DNA of 49,739 bases from Desulfobacterales bacterium (GTDB lineage: Bacteria; Desulfobacterota; Desulfobacteria; Desulfobacterales; SKZT01). The notes under the pieces are model-generated. The model did no database searches. It had not been told where the DNA came from and saw only the letters and a list, made by a program, of their open reading frames with translations. This document shows, in pieces, positions 36,476 through 43,792 of this stretch. Within the stretch, counting starts at the first letter, position 1. Each line of letters opens with the position of its first letter. A program made the translations under genes and the position numbers. The stretch lies in NCBI GenBank assembly GCA_018399715.1, contig JAGYNR010000004.1:1-49739 (forward strand), read 5' to 3'.

Positions 36476-36510
36476 CCCCTCGCCTTGTAGGAGAGGGGTT
36501 GGGGGTGAGG
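36476..36510. repeat. Hairpin repeat of the CCCCTC...GAGAGGGG type
   Basis: CCCCTCGCCT (36476-36485) pairs with AGGAGAGGGG (36489-36498) with one mismatch, followed by TTGGGGGTGAGG. This phrase is a familiar intergenic repeat in many genomes. It adjoins another palindromic element. Confidence 0.5.
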
Positions 36511-36523
36511 TCATAAAAATCTT

Positions 36524-36608
36524 CGTCATTCCGGGCGTAGCGGAGCGGGGACTCGGAATCCAGGAAGCCAGCAAAAACTTCTGGATTCCGGCTTTCTCCA
36601 GAATGACG
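36524..36608. repeat. CGTCATTCC...GAATGACG palindromic repeat (85 bp)
   Basis: The ends CGTCATTC and GAATGACG are inverted, as are inner GGAATCCAG and CTGGATTCC. This is the widespread intergenic element known from many proteobacteria (CGTCATTCCxGCGAAAGCxGGAATCCAG type). It ends about 58 bp upstream of the gvpA1 sigma-54 promoter and may have pushed regulatory sites apart. Confidence 0.7.
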
Positions 36609-36665
36609 GGTAAAAAACTTGAAGATCGGATATTAATTTTATTTTTTTGGACATTTTCTCTTAGC

Positions 36666-36681
36666 TGGCCCTTCTTTTGCA
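36666..36681 (+). promoter_or_regulatory. Sigma-54 promoter of gvpA1 operon
   Basis: TGGCCCTTCTTTTGCA has the invariant GG and GC exactly 10 bases apart and matches TGGCAC-N5-TTGCA in all but one specified base. Predicted transcription start near 36692 leaves a leader of about 67 bases before gvpA1. It fits control by the GAFTGA-type activator encoded at 28427. Confidence 0.75.
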
Positions 36682-36758
36682 TATTCCTTTTTAAAACCAT
36701 AAGGGTAGAGGTCCAAAAAGACCTCAAATTCAAACATCTTACATTAAGGAGGCTAATG

Positions 36759-36977
36759 ATGGCAAAAGTACAAAAAAACACTGATTCTTCAAGTTTAGCG
36801 GAAGTTGTGGACCGTATCTTGGATAAAGGTATCGTAATTGATGCATGGGCCAAGGTATCCCTGGTCGGAATCGAACTTCTCTCGGTAGAAGCAAGAGTGG
36901 TAATCGCTTCTGTTGAAACTTATCTGAAGTATGCCGAAGCAATTGGTCTGACAGCTACTGCAGCTGCACCGGCCTGA
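36759..36977 (+). CDS. gvpA: Major gas vesicle structural protein GvpA
   Basis: A 72-residue shell protein. The core [27 protein letters not shown] (shown in pieces: [24 protein letters not shown]) and the following [26 protein letters not shown] closely match canonical GvpA, including the hydrophobic beta-hairpin and second helix. The tail is short and Ala-rich. ATG 36759 has AAGGAGG six bases away; an adjacent in-frame ATG at 36756 is too close. As the first gene after the sigma-54 promoter and before a strong hairpin, it should be the most abundant gvp transcript. Confidence 0.97.
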   Translation: MAKVQKNTDSSSLAEVVDRILDKGIVIDAWAKVSLVGIELLSVEARVVIASVETYLKYAEAIGLTATAAAPA

Positions 36978-37002
36978 TTTTCCACGGTGTAAAATGCCTA
37001 TG

Positions 37003-37063
37003 AGGAGAGCCTTTCCAACTGGTTTTTTCGACAATCTCTTCATCTGGAAAGGTTCTTCTTTTC
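37003..37063 (+). terminator. Attenuator-like hairpin between gvpA1 and the rest of the operon
   Basis: AGGAGAGCCTTTCCA (37003-37017) pairs with TGGAAAGGTTCTTCTT (37045-37059) over 15 positions including three G-T pairs, with a 27-base loop, and is followed by a U-containing stretch (TTCTTCTTTTC). It starts 26 bp after the gvpA1 stop. Likely a partial terminator or 3' stabiliser that makes gvpA1 mRNA more abundant than the downstream genes. Confidence 0.6.
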
Positions 37064-37111
37064 AAAACTTCGAATACATAAGGAAGTAATTACAAAAAAG
37101 GAGATGACACC

Positions 37112-38329
37112 ATGGGCAGTTTTGCGGACGAAATGATACGGCTGAAGTCGGAAATCGATAACCTTTCCGAGAGTCGAATGTCATTTATCAATGATTTGAA
37201 ACAAAACGTCGCCGATAAAAAATTGGACACAGTTAAAATGATGGCTGATTTTCGGAAAGAATATGAAGAAATGGCGAACAACGATAGAAAATCACGCGAT
37301 GACTTTTTGAATCATCTGAACACGTATGTAGCCGATATGCGGGATAATTTCAAAAAAGAACGAGCCAATAGTTCCAGGCGGATGCATGAGGAACTGAATC
37401 AATTTATGACGAATATAAGGAGTTTTGTAACCGATCTTGCTCAGGATGTGGCGCGAATGCAGGAAGGTTTTTGTCAGGAAAGGGGTAACATGGCCGGGGA
37501 GCTCCGTGCGGAACTGAAAGAAGCTATTAATGGCATCAACGCTACGGTGTCGGAATTGAAAAACAAGACGACGGAAATGCAACAAAACTTTCGGAAAACT
37601 TTTGCTGAAACATCCGGAGCAGACCGCAAGGCTAGAACGGACTTTATTTCGGGGTTGAAGTCTGAGGTGGACTCATTGCAAAAATCTTTCTGCAACGCCC
37701 GTTTTGAAACGGCAACAAAAATGAAAGCGGATTTCGCGGAAACCATGAGAGGCTTGAAGGAATTCATGGGAGAATTAAGTGGTTCCGTTGCTCAGATGCA
37801 AGCGGATTTTCTGGATTCAAGACTGGAAACCGCCAGGAAAGGCATTGCGGAAAGGCAGGAATTCATATCGGATTTGGTTCGATCGGTAATGGATATTCGG
37901 AATAAGACCGAGCAGTTTCGAAAGAAATTCGCCGATGATTTGGCCCAGGGTCGTGCGGTATGGTCGTCGGACTCGGCACAGGAGGTTCCAATCGTCTCTG
38001 AAGAAGTAGCAGTTGAAAGTGAGGAAAGTGAGGAAAGTGAGGAAACAGTCGAAACAACAGTCGAAGAAAGCGAGAACGTCAAACCAACGGAGATGATAAA
38101 AACAGATCAAGCACCTGAAGAACAAAAGGAAGAAGATATAGGAAAGGATGATTTGACTTATATTGATGGGATCGGTTCCGGAAGACATAAGCAACTGAAC
38201 GCGGCTGGAATTTATACGTTCAAACAATTGGCTGAAAGCACCGATGACGAAATTCGGGCAGCTCTGGGAGAATCTTCGAGGCATGTTGATGTTGATAAAT
38301 GGATTCAACGCGCGAAAGAATTTGTCTAG
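37112..38329 (+). CDS. gvpC: GvpC-like coiled repeat protein with C-terminal helix-hairpin-helix domain
   Basis: A 405-residue protein at the GvpC position. Residues 22-283 divide into seven helical units of 40, 33, 40, 40, 33, 40 and about 36 residues (starts at R22, R62, L95, L135, R175, F208, R248), each with F-x-x-x-L near the start and M/L-Q-x-x-F in the middle. The 33-residue unit equals the period of cyanobacterial GvpC and 40 is one heptad more. An acidic Glu/Ser/Val linker (about 290-345) leads to a helix-hairpin-helix-like domain at 347-405 (IDGIGSGRHKQLNAAGIYTF). The N-terminal part likely coats the vesicle; the role of the C-terminal domain is unknown. Confidence 0.8.
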   Translation: MGSFADEMIRLKSEIDNLSESRMSFINDLKQNVADKKLDTVKMMADFRKEYEEMANNDRKSRDDFLNHLNTYVADMRDNFKKERANSSRRMHEELNQFMTNIRSFVTDLAQDVARMQEGFCQERGNMAGELRAELKEAINGINATVSELKNKTTEMQQNFRKTFAETSGADRKARTDFISGLKSEVDSLQKSFCNARFETATKMKADFAETMRGLKEFMGELSGSVAQMQADFLDSRLETARKGIAERQEFISDLVRSVMDIRNKTEQFRKKFADDLAQGRAVWSSDSAQEVPIVSEEVAVESEESEESEETVETTVEESENVKPTEMIKTDQAPEEQKEEDIGKDDLTYIDGIGSGRHKQLNAAGIYTFKQLAESTDDEIRAALGESSRHVDVDKWIQRAKEFV

Positions 38330-38380
38330 AAAAACGTCATCATCGGATGTCATTTTAGCGCTGTTGGAAAGGAAAAAAAT

Positions 38381-39331
38381 ATGACCAATAATGTTGCCTT
38401 TTTAAAGGAAACCATGATCAGGGCTCCGGTGCCTCAAAATGACGCTGTAGCACCGGAACCCGGCGATGGATTCGTTAACACACCATATGTTCAGGACATT
38501 ACCGAGCGAGCTTTGGCATATCTTCAGGTAGGATACCCGGTTCATTTTGCCGGCCCCGCAGGGACCGGCAAAACTACGCTGGCTTTTCATGTAGCGGCCC
38601 AGCTGAAACGAAGTGTCATGTTGATCCACGGAGATGACGAGTTCGGAAGTTCTGACCTCGTCGGAAAGGATTCAGGATACCGTAAGTCGAGGGTTATCGA
38701 TAACTATATCCACTCGGTAGTAAAGACCGAGGAACAAATGAATACTGTATGGGCGGACAATCGGCTGACGGTTGCCTGCCAAAAAGGGTTTACCCTCATA
38801 TACGACGAGTTTACCAGATCCCGGCCGGAGGCGAATAACGCCTTTTTGAGCGTGCTTGAAGAAAAGATTTTAAATCTTCCCAGACTGAGGAATTTTGGGC
38901 AGGGATACCTTCAGGTCCATCCGGATTTCCGTGCTATCTTTACAAGCAATCCGGAAGAGTACGCCGGGACCCATAAAACCCAGGACGCCATTATGGACCG
39001 CTTAATCACGATTACGCTCAATCACTTCGACTTCGACACCGAAGTGCAGGTAACCATGGCTAAATCGGGGTTGGGAAAACAGGACGCCGAGGTAGTCGTA
39101 ACAATTGTGAGGAAAATGCGGAGTATCGGCGTCAACAACCATCGTCCTACCATCAGGGCATGTATAGCCATTGGAAAAATTCTATCGTACATGGGAGGCC
39201 CCGCTTCAAAAGACAATCCGAATTTTCGGAAAATTTGTCGGGATGTTCTCAATGTGGATACGGCCAAGGTTACTCGCGCCGGAGAACCTTTAATTCAGCG
39301 AAAAATCGATGCTACCATCGATGATCTATAA
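38381..39331 (+). CDS. gvpN: Gas vesicle AAA+ ATPase GvpN
   Basis: A 316-residue MoxR-type ATPase. Walker A GPAGTGKTTLAFH lies at about 58-70, Walker B as FTLIYDEFTRSRPEANNAFL, and sensor-1 FTSNPEEYAG. These, with the family phrase LIHGDDEFGSSDLVG, identify GvpN. GvpN enlarges vesicles or promotes their maturation, using ATP. It is 51 bp after the GvpC-like gene. Confidence 0.96.
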   Translation: MTNNVAFLKETMIRAPVPQNDAVAPEPGDGFVNTPYVQDITERALAYLQVGYPVHFAGPAGTGKTTLAFHVAAQLKRSVMLIHGDDEFGSSDLVGKDSGYRKSRVIDNYIHSVVKTEEQMNTVWADNRLTVACQKGFTLIYDEFTRSRPEANNAFLSVLEEKILNLPRLRNFGQGYLQVHPDFRAIFTSNPEEYAGTHKTQDAIMDRLITITLNHFDFDTEVQVTMAKSGLGKQDAEVVVTIVRKMRSIGVNNHRPTIRACIAIGKILSYMGGPASKDNPNFRKICRDVLNVDTAKVTRAGEPLIQRKIDATIDDL

Positions 39332-39376
39332 ACGCTTTTTTTATCGTACCGGTCTCGCGAAAGGAAACAAAAAGCC

Positions 39377-39697
39377 ATGAACAATACCAACAGAAAGCCC
39401 ATCAGAGGATTACAGGACATCAGAACCAATTCGGGTAAGATAGATCATCTTTCTCATCCGCATATGGCGTATATGAGAATAAGCTGCCTGGAAATGGAAA
39501 AAGCGAGAAAAATCAAGGAAAAGGATAGCGCACTTCGCAGGATCGCAATAATAGATGATCGTATCCGGGAAATAGAAGAGGAAAAGAGAGACATTCAAAG
39601 GGTTATGGCAGAGCAGGAAGCCACTCAAAAACAACCATGTGGCTGCCAAAACAACCGGGCTCCTTGCGAAAATGATATTTTCAAAATTCGATACTGA
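39377..39697 (+). CDS. gvpV: Small gas vesicle accessory protein, GvpV-like
   Basis: A 106-residue basic coiled protein. HPHMAYMRISCLEMEKARKIKE (centre) and ALRRIAIIDDRIREIEEEK form a helix pair, and the C-terminus has C-G-C and a further Cys. It is located exactly where Serratia has gvpV (after gvpN, before gvpF1), and the M-R/K-I-S-C/S-L-E-M-E-K-A-R core is what I recall for GvpV. Assignment is moderately sure; function unknown. Confidence 0.7.
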   Translation: MNNTNRKPIRGLQDIRTNSGKIDHLSHPHMAYMRISCLEMEKARKIKEKDSALRRIAIIDDRIREIEEEKRDIQRVMAEQEATQKQPCGCQNNRAPCENDIFKIRY

Positions 39698-39765
39698 CGC
39701 AATGCGGAAGATCCTGTCTGTAAAAAAGGTATTTCATTATTAATAAGAAAGGTTATATTGTAGCT

Positions 39766-40524
39766 ATGACAAAAGAACCCTCGCACAATACCGGCCGGTA
39801 TCTATACGCTGTTGTCGACAGGACGGATAATCTTGACTATGGTCCTATCGGAATCGAGGAATCTGCTGTATATACAATTTCCGACGGGATCATATCCGCT
39901 GTTGTCAGCAATATTTCGAACAAAAAACTACGACCGCAACGAAAAAACCTGGCGGCTCATCAAAATGTCCTTAAAAAAATTATGGAACATACCACTCCCC
40001 TTCCGATGGCATTCGGGATCATTGCAAACGGAGAAAAAGCCATCAGGAAAATTCTCACGGACAATAAAGAGATTTTCACCGAAAAGTTAAATCTTACGGC
40101 AGGGAAAGTGGAGATGGGAATGAGGGTTTCGTATGATGTTCCCAACATTTTCGAATATTTTATATCAATATATCCGGACCTCAGGGCAGCTAGAGACCGG
40201 TTTTTCGGAGGATACCGTGAACCCAGCCAAGAGGCTAAACTGGAATTGGGACGTATGTTTGACAGGTTGTTGAACGAAGACAGGGAAAAACACGTCAGCA
40301 AAGTCGAACATGTACTGACCTCATATTGTCATGAAATCTTAAGAGGCCGGTTCAGAAACGAGCAGGAAGTGATGAACCTTGCCTGTCTTATCGGAAGAAA
40401 TGAGCAGGAACATTTTGAAGAGGGCGTTTTCAAGGCAGCGGGATTGTTCAACAATAATTTTTCGTTCGAGTACAACGGTCCGTGGGCGCCTCATAATTTT
40501 GTGAATATTAATCTAAAACTCTGA
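39766..40524 (+). CDS. gvpF: Gas vesicle GvpF/GvpL-family protein (F1)
   Basis: A 252-residue protein, the most typical of the three GvpF/L paralogues in the window. YLYAVVDRTD at the start, LAAHQNVLKKIMEHTTPLPM in the middle, and the ending FEYNGPWAPHNFVNINL match family conservation. It is adjacent to gvpG as in most gvp clusters. GvpF contacts GvpA in the early assembly complex. Confidence 0.95.
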   Translation: MTKEPSHNTGRYLYAVVDRTDNLDYGPIGIEESAVYTISDGIISAVVSNISNKKLRPQRKNLAAHQNVLKKIMEHTTPLPMAFGIIANGEKAIRKILTDNKEIFTEKLNLTAGKVEMGMRVSYDVPNIFEYFISIYPDLRAARDRFFGGYREPSQEAKLELGRMFDRLLNEDREKHVSKVEHVLTSYCHEILRGRFRNEQEVMNLACLIGRNEQEHFEEGVFKAAGLFNNNFSFEYNGPWAPHNFVNINLKL

Positions 40525-40544
40525 TTTTAAGGCTATGAATTGAA

Positions 40545-40775
40545 ATGTTGCTTGTAGACGACGTTTTATTTTCGCCCATAAAAAGCATTTTCTGGATATT
40601 TCGGGAGATTCACAACGCTGCTCATCAGGAAAAGGCCAACGAAGCCGAATCTTTGACTGCGGAGTTGAGCGAGCTTTACATGATGCTCGAAACGGGAAGA
40701 ATAACAGAGGAACAATTCGACGAAAGAGAAGGGCAAATCCTGGACAGGCTGGATGAAATCCAGAGCAAAGAATAA
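40545..40775 (+). CDS. gvpG: Gas vesicle protein GvpG
   Basis: A 76-residue helical protein. The opening MLLVDDVLFSPIKSIFWIFREI and the ending ITEEQFDEREGQILDRLDEI are characteristic of GvpG. GvpG is a small, essential accessory protein in most gas vesicle operons. It lies 20 bp after gvpF1. A segment (EEQFDEREGQILDRL) is shared with many other Gvp-associated helices. Confidence 0.93.
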   Translation: MLLVDDVLFSPIKSIFWIFREIHNAAHQEKANEAESLTAELSELYMMLETGRITEEQFDEREGQILDRLDEIQSKE

Positions 40776-40833
40776 ACCAAACCTGCATATAATCATCATA
40801 ACGCAATAATCGATGGCTTCGGTAAGGAAAAAA

Positions 40834-42756
40834 ATGAATCCAAAATCTTTATTCAACGGAAAAAATTTTCAACTGATTTTTTTCGGCGGTAAAGGCGGTG
40901 TTGGAAAAACGTCTTGCGCTGTTGCATATAGCCTGACACTAGCATCCAGTAGACCCGGTTCTGAATTTTTACTGGTTTCCACAGATCCTGCTCATTCCAT
41001 TGACGACAGCCTCGATAGTTTTCAACCTCCCCCCAATCTGACGATTCGATGTATAGAAGCTACCGAATGCCTGGAAAAATTCAAAAACAAAAATCAAGGA
41101 AATCTGAAAGAAATCGCTCTGAGAGGAACTTTTTTCGACGAGATCGATATTGAGAACATCTTGGATCTCTCTTTTCCGGGTCTTGACGAACTGATGGGAT
41201 TTTTAGAGATTGCAGAATCGGCAGCTTCGGAAAAATATGAATCCATCATTGTCGATACTGCACCCACCGGCCATACGCTTCGTCTTTTGGAAATGCCGAA
41301 GCTGGTAGGAACATGGCTTGATGCCATAGATGCTCTTCTCGCCAAATATCGATACATGAAAAAGCTTTACAGGGGAACTTATCAAAAGGAAAATATTGAT
41401 GCTTTCCTGTTAAATCTTTCCGAATCCGTAAAACAAATGGAAGCCTTGTTCACGAGCAAGAAAAAATGCCGGTTTGTTCCGGTACTAATCCCTGAACCGT
41501 TGATCCTTTTCGAAACCGAAAATTTGATCAGCAGTTTGCGCTTGGCGCGATTTCCTGTATCTGATATTATTATAAACCGAATTTGCCCGCCAACCAACTG
41601 TCCCGTTTGTTCAGATATGCGCCGAAGACAGTTGGTCTGTCTTTCCGATTTTTCAAAAATGCTTTCGGGTTATCGATTATGGGGAGTTCCTCTGTATGCT
41701 GAAGAAGTCGGAGGCAATTTGTTGACCGATATCTTCTGGCAAAGTGCCAATGAAGTTGATATCGAACAAGAAATTGACGTTGACCGGCCTGGAAAATCCC
41801 TATTCAACGCAACCGTCGAAAATCCTGCGCCTTTTCCTGACAAGAATTTAAAGTTTATCATTTTTGCCGGGAAAGGGGGTGTCGGCAAAACCACATTGGC
41901 GTGTTCAACGGCCTGCGGCCTGGCCCAAAAGTACAAAGACAGGGAAATATTTTTGTTTTCTACGGATCCGGCGCACTCACTTTCCAGGTGTTTGAAAAAA
42001 ACGATCGGATCAAGTCCTGTAAGAATTTCACCAAGACTTACCGCAATGGAAATCAACGCTCCGGAAAGTTACAGGGAATTGAAACAAACGTATGCCGATG
42101 AATTGGAAAAATTTTTGCAGCGGTTCTCTGCCAACATGAATTTAACCTTTGACCAGGAGGCAATGAAACATCTGATGGACTTAGCACCACCGGGGATAGA
42201 CGAGGTGATGGCACTGAATCTGGCCATGGAGTATATGGCCGGAGGACAATACGACTTGTTCGTTTTGGACTCCGCTCCAACAGGACACTTGCTTCGGCTG
42301 CTTGAAACACCGGAACTCATGGACAGATGGCTGAAAACCATTTTCGGTATCTTTTTGAAATATAAAAACATATTTCGCCTGCCCGGTCTGTCGCAAAAAC
42401 TGGTGGGAATTTCCAAGCACCTAAAAATATTGCGAAAAACATTATCCGATAAAAGAAGGTCGGCTATTTTCGCTGTTTCTATCCTGACACGCATGGCGTT
42501 GGAGGAAACCGTTGATCTGGTATCCTCCTGTAATTCGATCGGTGTCAATACACCGGTCCTTTTCCTGAACATGGCCATTCCAAACAGTTCCTGTCAATTA
42601 TGCGCCTCTATTTACAACAGAGAACAATCGGTCCGAAAAAAATTCAAGGCATTCTTTCCGAAACAATTTCAAACTATTATCTATCGTCATCCAGACCCCA
42701 CCGGCATTGAGGAACTTGAAAACCTGGCATCATTAATCTACAAAGGGTTGGGATAA
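40834..42756 (+). CDS. Tandem Get3/ArsA-like ATPase in gvp operon
   Basis: A 640-residue protein of two ArsA/Get3-type halves. Deviant Walker A motifs G-G-K-G-G-V-G-K-T occur at 18-27 and 346-353 region (FFGGKGGVGKT, FAGKGGVGKT). Switch motifs STDPAHS and DTAPTGHTLRLLE / DSAPTGHLLRLLE are in both halves. Each half has a C-x-x-C pair (C256/C259 and C587/C590), as in the zinc-binding motif of Get3. ATG 40834 follows AAGGA; the ATG at 40813 is less likely. There is no arsenic gene nearby. It occupies the place of Serratia gvpW. A chaperone or targeting role for hydrophobic GvpA is my inference. Confidence 0.92.
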   Translation: MNPKSLFNGKNFQLIFFGGKGGVGKTSCAVAYSLTLASSRPGSEFLLVSTDPAHSIDDSLDSFQPPPNLTIRCIEATECLEKFKNKNQGNLKEIALRGTFFDEIDIENILDLSFPGLDELMGFLEIAESAASEKYESIIVDTAPTGHTLRLLEMPKLVGTWLDAIDALLAKYRYMKKLYRGTYQKENIDAFLLNLSESVKQMEALFTSKKKCRFVPVLIPEPLILFETENLISSLRLARFPVSDIIINRICPPTNCPVCSDMRRRQLVCLSDFSKMLSGYRLWGVPLYAEEVGGNLLTDIFWQSANEVDIEQEIDVDRPGKSLFNATVENPAPFPDKNLKFIIFAGKGGVGKTTLACSTACGLAQKYKDREIFLFSTDPAHSLSRCLKKTIGSSPVRISPRLTAMEINAPESYRELKQTYADELEKFLQRFSANMNLTFDQEAMKHLMDLAPPGIDEVMALNLAMEYMAGGQYDLFVLDSAPTGHLLRLLETPELMDRWLKTIFGIFLKYKNIFRLPGLSQKLVGISKHLKILRKTLSDKRRSAIFAVSILTRMALEETVDLVSSCNSIGVNTPVLFLNMAIPNSSCQLCASIYNREQSVRKKFKAFFPKQFQTIIYRHPDPTGIEELENLASLIYKGLG

Positions 42757-42786
42757 AAACATCATAAGATGTAATGAATTAAACCA

Positions 42787-43020
42787 ATGTCTGAAATAAT
42801 CATAGGAGAAAAAAACCAACAGGTTTCGCTTTGTGAAGCTTTGGACAGGGTCTTAAACAAGGGTGCGGTCATCGTTGGAGAGGTAACCATTTCCGTAGCG
42901 GATATTGATCTTGTCTACCTGGGGCTTCAGGCGGTATTGACATCGGTCGAAACTGCAAAAAAAATGACGCAAACGCAACTAGAGGATCATTTGAGGGAAC
43001 CGCAAAATGAACATGACTGA
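42787..43020 (+). CDS. gvpJ: Minor GvpA/GvpJ-family structural protein (A2)
   Basis: A 77-residue GvpA-fold protein. The core LCEALDRVLNKGAVIVGEVTIS (in pieces: LCEALDRVLNKG, VIVGEVTISVADID) and VYLGLQAVLTSVETA match the family, but the second strand is GEVTISVAD rather than AWAKVSLVG, as in GvpJ/GvpM/GvpS minor proteins thought to form vesicle tips. The charged tail (QTQLEDHLREPQNEHD) extends past GvpA. It overlaps gvpK by 14 bases. Confidence 0.88.
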   Translation: MSEIIIGEKNQQVSLCEALDRVLNKGAVIVGEVTISVADIDLVYLGLQAVLTSVETAKKMTQTQLEDHLREPQNEHD

Positions 43021-43369
43021 AAAAATACAGGTCGAGTCCCAAACCGCGAAAGATTTCGTAAGGCTGATGACCAATAATCATCTCTCCCGCAGCCCAAAAA
43101 ATTCGGCGGAGCATTTGAACATAAACGAGGAAAACGTCAAAAACGGACTTGCGCAGCTTGTCTTAACCTTGATTAAGCTTCTTCATGAACTACTTGAAAA
43201 ACAGGCGATCCGACGTATTGATTCTGAATCTTTGACCGATGAACAAATCGAGCGTCTCGGATTGACCCTTATGAAACAGTCCGAGGAAATCGAAAGGCTA
43301 CGCCTGGCGTTCAATATTGAAGAAAATGATTTGAACCTCAATTTGGGCCCTTTAGGAAAGCTTCTTTAA
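43007..43369 (+). CDS. gvpK: Gas vesicle protein GvpK
   Basis: A 120-residue protein. The C-terminal two-thirds, INEENVKNGLAQLVLTLIKLLHELLEKQAI and RRIDSESLTDEQIERLGLTLM, is the diagnostic GvpK sequence (given here in short pieces: NGLAQLVLTLIKLLHELLEK, LTDEQIERLG). GvpK is an essential assembly factor in most clusters. The start overlaps the upstream GvpJ-type gene, and a second ATG two codons on is possible. Confidence 0.95.
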   Translation: MNMTEKIQVESQTAKDFVRLMTNNHLSRSPKNSAEHLNINEENVKNGLAQLVLTLIKLLHELLEKQAIRRIDSESLTDEQIERLGLTLMKQSEEIERLRLAFNIEENDLNLNLGPLGKLL

Positions 43370-43384
43370 AAAGGAAAAAACACC

Positions 43385-43678
43385 ATGTCCATTCAACGCT
43401 CAGCTCAGCATTCTGTAGAAAGCACCAACATCGCAGACCTTTTGGAACGGATCTTAGACAAAGGAATTGTCATTGCTGGTGATATCAAAATCAGCCTGGT
43501 GGATATTGAACTGTTATCGATACAGTTAAGACTTGTGGTTTGCTCCGTGGAAAAGGCCAAGGAAATGGGGATGGACTGGTGGGTGAACAATCCGGTTTTC
43601 ACCCATAACAACGATCCAGTCGTTAAGGCACTGTCTAAAATCGAAAACCGACTAGAAAAACTGGAAGCCTCCGGATAG
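43385..43678 (+). CDS. gvpJ: Minor GvpA/GvpJ-family structural protein (A3)
   Basis: A 97-residue GvpA-fold protein. The core [22 protein letters not shown] (pieces: [28 protein letters not shown]) is the GvpJ/S version. The C-terminal extension WWVNNPVFTHNNDPVVKAL, then a short helix, is not in GvpA. AAAGGAAAAAA precedes the ATG. Last gene of the gvp operon; Serratia has gvpX between gvpK and gvpA3, which is missing here. Confidence 0.87.
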   Translation: MSIQRSAQHSVESTNIADLLERILDKGIVIAGDIKISLVDIELLSIQLRLVVCSVEKAKEMGMDWWVNNPVFTHNNDPVVKALSKIENRLEKLEASG

Positions 43679-43695
43679 GACAATGTACGTAGAAA

Positions 43696-43752
43696 TTTGC
43701 AAATGGCAAAGTCTCTACAACGCGGCCTGTTCTTCTGTGCTCCATTTGTAAA
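43696..43752. other. Inverted repeat after the gvp operon
   Basis: TTTGCAAATGG (43696-43706) and CCATTTGTAAA (43742-43752) pair at all positions but one (G-T). The 35-base loop and lack of a U-run make a classic terminator doubtful. It may be an operator for the next gene or an mRNA end structure. Confidence 0.35.
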
Positions 43753-43792
43753 CAGCGATTCTAATACATTGTTTTAAAAAAAGGATATAATT

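Noticed and set aside
36374-36853. 159-codon minus-strand frame and the upstream extension of the gvpA1 frame (36456-36758)
   Set aside because: Both run through the palindromic repeats and the sigma-54 promoter and show no family features; gvpA1 itself has a strong ribosome site at 36759.
38012-38045. GAAAGTGAG triplication in the GvpC-like gene as a candidate CRISPR-like or regulatory repeat
   Set aside because: It is a short in-frame codon repeat encoding the acidic Glu/Ser linker; no CRISPR array is present anywhere in the window.
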